Assembly (NCBI RefSeq): GCF_026210795.1 | Contig: NC_089444.1 | Location: 4,206,501 to 4,270,500 of the forward strand | Reading direction: 5' to 3' | Origin: Rhizophagus irregularis | Taxonomy: Eukaryota > Glomeromycota > Glomeromycetes > Glomerales > Glomeraceae | DNA: 64,000 bases | Part shown: positions 42,952-51,852 of the stretch, in pieces | Position numbering within the stretch: the stretch's first letter is position 1 | Layout: each line of letters opens with the position of its first letter | Notes under the pieces: model-generated | The model's input: only the letters and a program-made list of their open reading frames with translations | The model's database searches: none | What the model was told of the DNA's origin: nothing | Made by a program: the position numbers and the translations under genes

Positions 42952-44363
42952 GATTGCCAATTTTTGAGGGTAAAGCTACTGATGATATTGATACATTTGT
43001 TAGGCTTTATATGGGTTATCTTGATACTATCAATCTTAACCCATACGCTGCTGGAGGGCCACCAGAGTCTTGGAAAAGAGCTATGGGTATACTTAGAAGC
43101 TGCATGGCCGGTGAAGCAGCTGAATGGTTTGATCGAGAAATTACAGGAAAAAATTGGGAACTTTCTGGTATCACTTCAAGAGGTGGAGCTAATTTAGCTG
43201 CTTTTGTAGCATTAGTAATACCAGAAGGTGCAGGAGGACCGAATGCAGGTACCTATGTAAATGGGTCTGAAGCAGATGTTTATGCTACAGATGTAGCTAA
43301 TGCATTAGTAACTATTAGAGCAGCATTTATTCCTACCCATGATTTAATAGGTGGAGATAAAGCTTGGGGAAGAGCTGGTGCTCGTCCGACAGATAGAGCT
43401 GCTCCAGCTACTGCAGATGCTGGTGTTGCTGCTAATAATAATCGTTCTATAGTTTTTCCAGGTATTAAACCTAACCAGGCACTTTATTGGCTTAGAACAC
43501 AATTCCCAACTATTTTAGATGAAAAGAAACATATCCGTTTTAACAGTCTTTATCAGGAAAATGAGCCAGTTGATGCATTTTATAGAACTGTAAAGAGGGC
43601 TGGAAAATTACTAAAACTAACTGATGATCTTATTATCGACCAGTTCTTTAGAGGTCTTTCAGCTGATAATATTTTTGAAGCAGAAAGGTTTAGTAATCTT
43701 AATCCTGATGACTTGGTTAAACATTTGAGAAATTTAGAACGGAGAAGGGCTGAAATGCGCTTGGGGTTACAAGATAGAAATCGATGACTTCAAGCAGATT
43801 ACAGTGATGTAACTCAACCTCCGTTAGGAAAACAGGAACCTGTCGTACTGACATCAAAGTCATTTGGGGTTACTCAAGAACAATTACAAGAGTTGCTTAA
43901 GGCTCAGGCTGAAGAACTTACCAAGAATTTTCAGGTGCAACTTAAACAATTACAGGCTCGGCCAGTTCGTAATCTACCAGTCTATAGACAGCAGATTAAA
44001 CCTGTTCAACCAAAACCACAGAGACGTGTTATTCAGGATCATCAGGATCCTGATTGGGATGATGGTTATGTAGAACCTGATGTTGGTGATGATCCTGATG
44101 CTCCTGATTGGACTTTGGATGATTATCAAAATGCTATTGATCTTATTATGGGATATAAACGTGGGACTTCTAAAATACTTACAAATCAACTTCAGAAGGC
44201 TAAAGATAGACGTGATGATCTGAATTTGGCCCGAGCAATGAGAAACCTCGATCTTAACAATGATGCTATGGACATTGATACTGTGAGTTTTGGTGAAAAG
44301 GTAGAATTGAGAGAAAAAGATGGTGATGTCTATATGGTTCGTGTTGGGTCAAAAAAAAAGTAG
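42933..44363 (+). pseudogene. Polinton B Gag-like (retrotransposon capsid-type) region
   Basis: The N-terminal portion reads LPIFEGKATDDIDTFVRLYM, then MAGEAAEWFDREI, then YQENEPVDAFYRTVKRAGKL and DQFFRGLSADNIFEAERFSN. This is the pattern of the Ty3/gypsy Gag capsid domain (F-x-G-x3-D-x-D-x-F, A-x-x-W, F-x-x-L, F-x2-G-L). An Asp-rich, Gln-rich C-terminal portion follows to 44363. No CCHC knuckle was seen. It lies inside the Polinton between the coiled-coil gene and the retropepsin-like gene, same strand. Fossil with about one break. Confidence 0.7.
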
Positions 44364-44425
44364 GTTCGAGTATCTCAAAACTTCTTAAGTCGTCCCCAAA
44401 TAAGACATCAGTTAGCCCTTCTAGT

Positions 44426-45094
44426 GTGCCCTTAAAAGGCAAAGCAACCCCTGTTAAGATTCCTGTGAAAGTTATTGGTAGTAAGTCTACACCTGCAAAA
44501 GCTGTTACTAAGAATGACTTATTAAGCCTGTTAAGGTCTGCAGACTTTAGGAAATTACTTCGTGAGATTCTTCAGGAGGAGATGATGTCTGCTAGAAAAG
44601 TCATAGAGATTTCAGATGACTTAGCTGAGGAGAAACAAGAAGAGGATATCAGGGAAGATGATCCTATGGATATTGATATAGCTCGTTTGGAAAATACTAA
44701 AGATCTTTTAGCACTGGATGGGAAGGTTAATGGGATAGCAATTCAGTGTTTAGCAGACACTTGTGCTAATGCGTCTTTTATTCAGAGAGAAGCTGTTGAG
44801 GAATTAGGGTTGGATATCGACAAGAGTATTACATACAACATATTTGGTGCTCCAGGAACAAATAGGACATTCGGCATGGTAAAGGGAGTGTCAATCAAAC
44901 TTACCCCTGATTATGCTATTACTGAGGATCTTGCAGTTTTAGATGGATACAAGCATAGGGAGATTGGGTTAAGCCGAACGTGTCTGAAACGTTACAATTA
45001 TGATGTCCATGAATCACGTGAACATATAGCCCTTACCTGTGATGGAAAGAATGTTTTTATCCCGATAGTTCCTGATGTGAATAGAGGAGGATAA
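44426..45094 (+). CDS. Polinton B retropepsin-like aspartic protease region
   Basis: 222-residue frame. A Lys/Glu-rich N-terminal part with a conserved DDPMDIDIA stretch precedes a retropepsin-like domain (residues about 95-215): VNGIAIQCLADTCANASFIQ, the D-T-x-A-type loop, then REAVEELGL, TFGMVKGVSIKL, LAVLDGYKHREIGLS and LTCDGKNVFIPIV, in the order seen in retrotransposon proteases. Such proteases process Gag. Located directly after the Gag-like region and convergent with the integrase gene, whose end is 20 bp away. Confidence 0.65.
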   Translation: MPLKGKATPVKIPVKVIGSKSTPAKAVTKNDLLSLLRSADFRKLLREILQEEMMSARKVIEISDDLAEEKQEEDIREDDPMDIDIARLENTKDLLALDGKVNGIAIQCLADTCANASFIQREAVEELGLDIDKSITYNIFGAPGTNRTFGMVKGVSIKLTPDYAITEDLAVLDGYKHREIGLSRTCLKRYNYDVHESREHIALTCDGKNVFIPIVPDVNRGG

Positions 45095-45114
45095 AAAATA
45101 GAGGTGTTTCTTTT

Positions 45115-46242
45115 TTACTCCCAGAATTTGAGCACTAGATTTGGAACATCCTCCTCCAACCGGTCAGCAGGTTCCCAAGTGGCTTCTGTATCTGGGTATC
45201 GCTCCCACTTAACCAAATACTGGTCTTGACTTTTTCTAATGCGATGCCGAAGTATCTGCTCAGGAACAAATCTTTTAGGTTGTCCTCTTATCACAGAGTC
45301 AGGTGGAGGCTTTTCATTAATAGGAACTACTTGCAATTCTTTTCGGGTATATGCACATCTGGATACACCTAATCGACCATGTGGTCCGTTAAGAAGATAT
45401 GTAGGAGGTTGTTCGGGTGAGAGTATCATTTTTTTGATTACACGAATGTTTGGGTTCCATCTTATATCTCCTGTACGGAATTTTCTATAAAGTTTGTTAC
45501 CAAGTACAGAAATAGGTTCATCTAACTTGACTCTGACACGTGTTCCTTCAGAGAGGAGGTCTGTCTTTTTTGACACTTTGGGTGACCCTGTCGGAATGTC
45601 TGGGGGATTTCTCTGCCAGAGTTCATTTACTTTACTCACTATATTATGGAAATCTTCTGACCATTCCACGGATGTCACCCCAGTCTTCAACTCCTGTGCC
45701 ACCATTCGTTTGAGAAGGGGTTCTTGGATGGCTTGGATAGCTCTTTCAGCATATGATTGCTGTTTATGCCTTCCTGGCTCTCCGAATCTCATCATTACCC
45801 CTAGGCTGTTCAGGAAAAAATCACGTACCTGGTCGTTAGTGAATTCTGATCCAGAGTCCGTCTCCAGTCGGTGTGTTGGAGGCTTGATATGATTTCTTCT
45901 GTAGATTTTGACAAACCCATTTAGAACTCTATTTGCAGTCTTATCCTTTAGGGGTTCTGCATCAACTCTCTTTCCTGCGACTTCCACCACTACGAGAAAA
46001 TAGTGGAATCCTTTGGGGTTAACTGGCATCTCTGCAAGATCTGCCTGATGTGTTGCATTTGGTTTCCATACAATTACCATTGGGCGTTCTGTTGACTTTT
46101 CCTTTAGGGGCTTTTTGTATAGGTTGTAGTGCTCTTCACCTTTTAGAATTCGTGCTGGTACTCTGGATAGACTGTAGTACTTGTAGTAATTCTCTAAGTG
46201 TGACATATTATGACAAATTAAAGGAATGGTTTTAGACTTCAA
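45115..46242 (-). CDS. Polinton B DDE integrase with C-terminal chromodomain
   Basis: 375 residues. Catalytic-core segments: HQADLAEM (Asp68), LETDSGSEF (Asp129) and RHKQQSYAERAIQAIQ (Glu166), a D,D-36-E spacing expected of the retroviral-type integrase known from Polintons. The C-terminus (residues about 322-375) is a chromodomain: QILRHRIRKSQDQYLVKWER, then YPDTEATWEPADRL, which may steer insertion to heterochromatin marks. It makes the 6-bp staggered joints seen at the element ends. The start is 8 bp from the divergent zinc-ribbon gene. Confidence 0.9.
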   Translation of the reverse strand: MKSKTIPLICHNMSHLENYYKYYSLSRVPARILKGEEHYNLYKKPLKEKSTERPMVIVWKPNATHQADLAEMPVNPKGFHYFLVVVEVAGKRVDAEPLKDKTANRVLNGFVKIYRRNHIKPPTHRLETDSGSEFTNDQVRDFFLNSLGVMMRFGEPGRHKQQSYAERAIQAIQEPLLKRMVAQELKTGVTSVEWSEDFHNIVSKVNELWQRNPPDIPTGSPKVSKKTDLLSEGTRVRVKLDEPISVLGNKLYRKFRTGDIRWNPNIRVIKKMILSPEQPPTYLLNGPHGRLGVSRCAYTRKELQVVPINEKPPPDSVIRGQPKRFVPEQILRHRIRKSQDQYLVKWERYPDTEATWEPADRLEEDVPNLVLKFWE

Positions 46243-46250
46243 ATCTTAAG

Positions 46251-46571
46251 ATGACACGTTTTTACTGCCTAAAGTGCAAGAAGAAAACTGAGACTGCTAG
46301 TGAAATACAAGATATGACCACAAATGGACGTTATCGTTTACATGGTGATTGTACAGTTTGTGGTATGCATAAGAATACTTTTACTGGAGTAGACTTGGTG
46401 ATCAAGAAGAAGACTAAGGAGAAAAAGAAAGAAACCGCTGCTAAGAGACAGCAGACGGCTTACAATCGGCAATGCAAAAAACTCGGACAGAAAATTTTAG
46501 ATGCTGATGACACTTGCAAGCAGTGTATTGATAAATGTCTTAAAGAGGCAAAAAAGAGGAAGACGGATTAG
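46251..46571 (+). CDS. Polinton B basic zinc-ribbon protein (virus-type)
   Basis: 106 residues. An N-terminal two-CxxC ribbon (FYCLKCKKKTE ... LHGDCTVCGMHKNTF) resembles the small zinc-ribbon family DUF5679 found in DNA viruses and Polinton relatives. The C-terminal half is very Lys-rich with further cysteines (CKQCIDKC), suggesting nucleic-acid binding. Divergently arranged with integrase and ending 39 bp before the right terminal repeat. Family call from pattern only. Confidence 0.65.
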   Translation: MTRFYCLKCKKKTETASEIQDMTTNGRYRLHGDCTVCGMHKNTFTGVDLVIKKKTKEKKKETAAKRQQTAYNRQCKKLGQKILDADDTCKQCIDKCLKEAKKRKTD

Positions 46572-46664
46572 TACTGCCTTCTAAACTTATCTGGATACAC
46601 TCTATTCCCAATACCCATTGTTCAATTACTTATTTTTTCTGACGGGAGCGGGACGGGGTTGGTC

Positions 46665-47951
46665 TAGGGTTGGTAAAATAACCGTTAGTTATGAATTTGG
46701 TTAATTAACCGGTTAATTAACGGTTAGTTAACGGTTAATTAACCCATAAATAACCTGTATATATAATTTTAAGGAAGTTAAAATAAATTTATAATTTATT
46801 AAATATTATAAAATTTTAATATATTTTATTTATTCTTCATCATCTAAATTAATAACATTTGCTTCAAATCCAAATATACTATCATTATCAGAACTATTAT
46901 TATTATCATCTTCTTTATTTTCATTATCAGAACTATTATTACTATCTTCTTCATTTTCATTAAAATTACTACCCATTTAGCTGTATGAGATTCTTCACCA
47001 GAATAAATAGCATCAAAGAATAATGGTTTTGGAGTACAAATAACAAAATTTTGAACTGATTCTCGATTAATATTAGACCAACCATCTGAAACCATTGTAA
47101 GAGATTTAGCTTGTAAAATTTGTTCATTACATTCAGCTTTAACTTCATCAAAAACATCATCAAGTAATTCATCAGCAAGTTTTCTTCGATTAGGTAATTT
47201 GAATGCTGGACGTAATTGTTGAAAAAACTGAATAACATAATTATTTTCAAGAAAAGAAAAAGGAACTCCAGCAGCAAATAATGCTTGAGCTAGTAAAATT
47301 TCAAGAGTATCTTGTTCTTCTTCACTCATACGATCAACAAAATTCTCAATTGTTGTATTTTTTAAATGCTTTTTTGATGTTTTTACTGTAGGAATAAAAG
47401 TAGAAGTAGTAGCATCAGAAGTTTCTAATAGTTCAGGAATTTGTTGTTTCTTTGTTTTTGCACTTTCTGGAGCTCTAGGACAACTATCATTAAGATGAAC
47501 TTGCATTCTTTTAGCTGTACCTTGTTCAAAAACTTTAGAACAATAATTACAACGTACAGAAGGATGTGTTTTTTTCTTAGACCTACTACTTTCTTCATTA
47601 CTTTCTGCTTCAGTAATTATTGTCCAATGTTTCCAAACAGTTCCCTTTTTTTTTACCATGATAATGAACAATAAATTTGCAAAAAAAAAGTGTTTTTTTA
47701 AAAAAAAATTATCTTAAAAAAAAGATCATGCAATATGTAGATCATAGATTTAATCAATATTTATATTAATTAATATTTAATTGTGTAACAAAATAATGGA
47801 TTATCATTTAATCACATGATTTAAATTCTGCATTTTGATTGGCTAATTATAAATAACGGTTAATTAACCATTTTAAATCAATCATAACTAACAAAATTAA
47901 CGGTTAATTAACCATGGTTAATTAACCGTGGTTAATTAACCCCCATCCCTA
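46665..47951. mobile_element. 1287-bp hAT element with truncated BED-finger transposase
   Basis: Ends TAGGGTTGGTAAAATAACC and CCATCCCTA (the opposite end reads TAGGGATGG inward). The 8-bp duplication GGTTGGTC is at 46657-46664 and 47952-47959, inside the Polinton terminal repeat. Subterminal regions are packed with TTAATTAACC/GGTTAATTAA motifs. It encodes an N-terminal transposase fragment on the minus strand. The missing catalytic half suggests an internally deleted derivative. Confidence 0.92.
46844..47671 (-). pseudogene. hAT transposase, N-terminal fragment with BED zinc finger
   Basis: 275-residue frame. A BED-type finger (VRCNYCSKVFEQ ... MQVHLNDSC) binds DNA. The hAT core then begins: ALFAAGVPFSFLENNYVIQF, ELLDDVFDEVKAECNEQI and SLTMVSDGWSNINRESVQNF, the last holding the first catalytic Asp. 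The frame departs from the family after GEESHTAKW into Ile/Lys-rich low complexity. The middle insertion domain and C-terminal dimerisation part, about half of a normal hAT transposase, are absent. A start a few codons in (MVKKKGTVW) is equally possible. Confidence 0.85.
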
Positions 47952-48375
47952 GGTTGGTCTTACTGGCTCTATAGACCTTCTAGGGGCTTACCTACTAACT
48001 TACCTGGTTTGCTATCTCACTGCTTTCAACAGATTATTAGACGGAATCCTGACTTGTTCCAGATGTTCCAGATGTGGCGGATCTGGGGGGGTAAAAATAA
48101 AACTTTTTCTGGGGGGATGTCCTCTCATAATTTTTCTGAAACATCTGCCACATCTGCCACATCCGGGACAACCCTCTTATTATATCCGTTATTGCTTCCT
48201 TTTCTATTGTTTTCTAGTTATTTGGTATATATATTTGTTCCAAATGTTGTCCCAGATTGTGGCGGATATATGGGGATTCCTGAGCCCCGTAGGGGCCATA
48301 TAGGTACTGCGACGGGTCGTAGACCCAGAGGTGGGTGGTGCTTGCACCTCCCACATCCAGCCCGATGACAATATG

Positions 48376-48880
48376 TTTAATTGAGAAAATTAAAGAATAC
48401 GAAAAATATACTATCGATGAAGCAAAAATAATTGACTTATTTATTAACGAATCCTTTGGAGAAGTTAAAGTTAATAATAATAAATTAACTTTTGTTGATA
48501 TTACTAAAGGTTTATTTCCAAAACTCTTAGCTGATTTCTTACGACAAGAAATAAAAATAACTAAAGCTCATATAATTGAAACTGGAGTTAAATTTTTAGA
48601 TTTCATTTTTGAATCTACACATAAGATTTGGATCGATAGATGTGATTTACAAAAAGATAAAGAAAGAAGTTTAGGTATTACTAAAGAAGATAAAAAACAT
48701 TATAGTTATGATAAAAATATGGTTAAAAAAGGTATTAATCATAAAGTCTATCAAAATATAGAAGGGCTTTTGAATAATATATATTTTAATATAGAATCGT
48801 TGGATTTTATAGTTCGTGTTAATCAGTATACTATTCAAATATTTTTTTTCTTTTATTTTATTTTATTTTTTCTTAGATAA
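48376..48880 (+). pseudogene. LINE-C C-terminal piece beyond Polinton B
   Basis: Continues the LINE-C ORF2 end: LTFVDITKGLFPKLLADFLR and IWIDRCDLQKDKERSLGITK. The latter aligns with LINE-D (VWIPRCSHLKKFERSMGLTR) and LINE-E (IWTERCNETIELEKQMGIFK). The helical W-x-x-R-C ... E-x2-x-G-[IL] motif is a shared C-terminal signature. The frame runs into a T-rich tail. Confidence 0.75.
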
Positions 48881-49064
48881 TTTCTTTTATTTTCGCCCAT
48901 ATGGGTTGATTTTTTTTTCTTTCTTTTTATTTTTATTTTTGTTTAGTTATCCTGGTTCATCAGGGATATATTAATTTTTAGTATATTCTAGGTGTTTAGT
49001 TTTGTATTATTGTTATGTAGATTTATTCTATTACTGTTATCAAACTAATGACACGTGCTGTAAT
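48881..49064. other. T-rich 3' region of LINE-C, no gene
   Basis: Pyrimidine-rich sequence with TTTTATTTTTATTTTT runs between the ends of LINE-C and LINE-D, which meet tail to tail. No coding feature seen. Confidence 0.5.
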
Positions 49065-49376
49065 GTTTCTTTTTTTATTTTTATTTTTATTAAACAGTAA
49101 TAGTTAGCGAATACAAATTTTATAAACATATCAAAAATGAAAAAGTAAAATAAAAAAATGAACTAAACTATCAGAAGAATCTACTTCGACGGTGGGGCAA
49201 TTAAACACGAAACTATTAAAGATATAACCAACTACACCTAAAAACCATTTCTTTAATTAACCCACTACCTCCTATACACTAGCTGAAACTTGGTAAGTTG
49301 AAGCCCGCCCTGCAGAAGAAAGTAAAATTGACCCTATAAAATTATATAAATCAAACTACTAAAATTTATGATGGCG

Positions 49377-49964
49377 CTACGAAGTAAGATTAGTATAAAA
49401 TTCTATTATATTTTTACCAAAATAAATGTAATTCCTAACACTATCTAAAGAATCATAATGAATAATATTATTATTACTACTATTATTACTAGGTAATGAA
49501 TGAACGCTTTTGAATTCTAATTTTTTCTTTCTAGTTAAGCCCATAGAACGTTCAAATTTCTTCAAATGCGAACACCTTGGAATCCAAACTTCTTCAAATA
49601 TTTCATTAAAAATAAACTGCCTCAATTGAATTAAAACATCAACAACGTTTTTCTTTGTAGTCCAAGAACTCAACAAATCTGAAAGTGACATAGGTATAAT
49701 TCCTTTAATAAGATCGATAAAAGTAAACACGTTAGGATCATAAGATATATCCCATATATCAAGTGCCATAAGAGCATTGAAATCTTGTATATTATCATTA
49801 TATTCTAATATCCAAGTCAAGAGATGATTAATAATTTTATCTCTAATACTTTTAATGGTATCATAATGACCACTACACATCCATACGTGATTAAAGGTTT
49901 CGTCATGCAATCCACATATAGGGCACATCCAACCATCATATAAATCAAGTAATGATTTCTTCAT
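49377..49964 (-). pseudogene. LINE-D ORF2 C-terminal finger domain
   Basis: 195-residue frame: CPICGLHDETFNHVWMCSGH (Cys-Cys-His-Cys finger), LIKGIIPMSLSDLLSSWTTK and VWIPRCSHLKKFERSMGLTR, then a tail ending at the stop at 49377. It matches the order of domains in LINE-B, -C and -E. A decayed stretch (49965-50227) separates it from RNase H. Confidence 0.8.
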
Positions 49965-50227
49965 CTGTTCAATTGTAGGAATTTTTTCAATTAATAAATG
50001 AACTTTTTGAGCTTTTGTTTTTGAAGAAAAAACAGAAGTTTCATTATTATTTATATCACAATTTAAACAATTAAATGTGGATGTCCAATCAACTTCTAAC
50101 GTGCGATATTTAGAATTTCTGTTCAGATTAAAAAATTTTTCTAATCCTTTATAGTTTCATATATTTTTCAAAAATGAACGCAGCTTATTTTCAATAATAA
50201 TCCCATTCCAACAAGGAATAACTTTCA

Positions 50228-51240
50228 TCATACAGGCATCCCATCGAAAACTATATAGCGATCTTGATCAGTATGCGCAATTTTCGCCAAATTATTTACA
50301 TAATTATTACCCATATCATCACCATGAGCAACAACCTTAAACATTTCTACATGCAAATTCAATGTTAATATGATTCTACATAAAATAGCCCATAAGAAAT
50401 TATTATTAGCCTTAAAGTATTCACGTGATGTTTGAGAAAATCTTGATTTCTTTAATTTTTCAAATTGAGTAATCACGTTAAGCGAATCAGTGTTAATTCT
50501 AACTTTACTATTTTTTGGAACGACGCTTAATGCTAAAAGAACAGCTAATAATTTTCCTCTATACGCTGAAGGCCATTTATCAATAGTAGAATAAAATTCG
50601 ACATGAGGTATATCAAACAAATCACTGATCTGAGCGAAAGCACAACTAATACTACATTGTTCAGTACCTAATTATATTAATGATCCGTCAGTATAAAATA
50701 AGGTTGCTTGTCTAAACCTCTTCAAAATCCTACGATTAGTTTCGGCAAAATTTTAATATAGATTTATTATAGTTTCGGCAGAGTTTCGGCAGTTTCGGCA
50801 TTTATAATAAGTTTCGGCAGTTTCGCCTTTTTCCAAAGTTTCACCAGTTTCTTTAATATAGTTTCAGCAGAATTTCACTTTTCGGCGAAATGCCATCTTG
50901 CCTAAACCTTTAGGTTTCGGCAAGCAACCTTAGTATAAAATTCAAAAATATAATAATTATTACTATCAAAAGGAGCTAATGTTCGTTGTATAGTTAATAA
51001 GTCGTTTCTTGAAGTAGAAAAATCTAACAATTCCAAAATTATATTATCTTGTAATTGTGGAGAAATCACGTGATTTTGCGTTAACGCTCTTTGTAAATTA
51101 TCATATTTTTTTTTTGCAAAATCAAAAATGTCAAAAATATTAAATTCTATTAAGTTTGTAATTTGACTATGCGCAAATTGAGAATCTGTTAACAATGGTA
51201 CTAAACATTTCCAGTCAGCAGAAAAAGTGCAAGGTGATCG
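50228..51240 (-). pseudogene. LINE-D ORF2 RNase H and connector, MITE-interrupted
   Basis: Downstream piece 50228-50620 has STIDKWPSAYRGKLLAVLLA (Glu position replaced by Gly-Lys), VRINTDSLNVITQF (Asp) and FKVVAHGDDMGNNYVNNLA (His, Asp). The N-terminal strand with the first Asp (YTDGSLI) is at about 50650-50698, directly at the MITE. The connector ILELLDFSTSRNDLLTIQRT is at 50933-51195. Several stops are present. Confidence 0.7.
50699..50932. mobile_element. 234-bp hAT-like MITE in LINE-D
   Basis: Ends TAAGGTTGCTTG on both sides read inward. The 8-bp duplication GTATAAAA is at 50691-50698 and 50933-50940. The interior is full of TTTCGGCA repeats. It interrupts the LINE-D RNase H just before the first catalytic Asp codon. 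Confidence 0.9.
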
Positions 51241-51295
51241 TGATGATAATTAAGCATTAGCAGCACATCCATATTCCATACATTGATATATATAA

Positions 51296-51430
51296 CACTG
51301 GTCGAAATAGTCCAAATCGGCTAGAAATCGGATGTCCGATTTTAGGCCGAATTTGGTGATAAAGATGGCCGATTTATTAATTTAGGCAAAGTTCCGATTG
51401 GCAGGCCGATCGATGCCGATCAGAATATCC
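51296..51430. repeat. CACTA-type terminus with subterminal repeats
   Basis: Starts CACTGGTCGAAATAG, close to the CACAGGTCGAAA termini of the CACTA-like element at 35816-40538, and is preceded by TAA. It is followed by dense GGCCGAT/ATCGGCC/CCGATT motifs in both orientations. It abruptly ends LINE-D homology. The matching right terminus was not found with confidence. Confidence 0.6.
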
Positions 51431-51479
51431 AAATTGTATCTGAATTGCTTAGTATTTTTGATCCGAATTGTTTAAAAAA

Positions 51480-51700
51480 ATATATTCATAAATTTACCGA
51501 ATTGCAGTGAATTTATTCTGAATTATGATAAATTTTGATAAATTGCGATAAATTTTAATCTGAATTGCAGTAAATTTTAATCTGAATTGCAGTAAATTTT
51601 AATCTGAATTGCAGTAAATTTTAATCTGAATTGCAGTAAATTTTATTCTGAATTGCAGTAAATTTTATTCTGAATTGCGGTAAATTTGCAGTAAATTTAT
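51480..51700. repeat. ~23-bp minisatellite
   Basis: Tandem copies of GAATTGCAGTAAATTTTAAT with small variations, about eight units, between the CACTA-type terminus and the six-exon gene. No gene seen in 51431-51852. Confidence 0.85.
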
Positions 51701-51852
51701 TTCGAATTGTAATTAATTTTTTTCTGAATTAAGACAAATTTATTTTGAATTATGGAAAATTCTAATACTAATAATTTGGAATATTAATTACATATATATA
51801 TAGATTTTTGACGAAAAAAAGAAAGTTTTCTACCAAATTAATTCAGATTTGT

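Larger units (their letters stand above)
26988..48369 (+). mobile_element. Polinton B: virus-like DNA element with both ends present
   Basis: 464-bp terminal inverted repeats (26988-27451 and 46611-48369, the latter holding a hAT insertion) and the 6-bp duplication AATATG (26982-26987 and 48370-48375), as known for Polintons/Mavericks. Length is 21.4 kb, or about 14.6 kb without the three inserted elements. Parts in order: small helical protein, SF3-type helicase, PolB, 156-aa protein, F-box-like protein, adaptor-like protein, an interrupted gene, packaging ATPase (minus), coiled-coil protein, Gag-like region, retropepsin-like region, integrase (minus) and zinc ribbon. The terminal repeats differ at about 17 of 464 positions by eye, so it is fairly young. 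It is a fossil with several breaks. Confidence 0.9.
46611..48369. repeat. Polinton B right terminal inverted repeat, split by a hAT element
   Basis: 464 bp once the hAT insertion and one 8-bp duplication copy are discounted, equal in length to the left repeat. The outer stem-loops are GCCCCGTAGGGGC (48284-48296), GGGTCGTAGACCC (48314-48326) and GGTGCTTGCACC (48337-48348). Confidence 0.9.
49065..51295 (-). mobile_element. LINE-D: 3' half of a non-LTR retrotransposon
   Basis: Minus-strand LINE whose 3' end lies near the T-run at 49065-49092. It keeps the C-terminal finger domain (49377-49964), RNase H (50228-50698) and part of the upstream connector (50933-51240). It is cut on its 5' side at 51295 by a CACTA-type terminus, and its reverse transcriptase is not found in the window. 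A 234-bp MITE interrupts the RNase H N-terminus. Confidence 0.8.

Noticed and set aside
42933-46242. A separate LTR retrotransposon fragment (Gag, protease, integrase)
   Set aside because: No LTRs, no reverse transcriptase or RNase H between protease and integrase, the integrase lies on the opposite strand and is of the expected Polinton type. The block fits tightly between other Polinton genes. The alternative is kept as the main way to refute the first finding.
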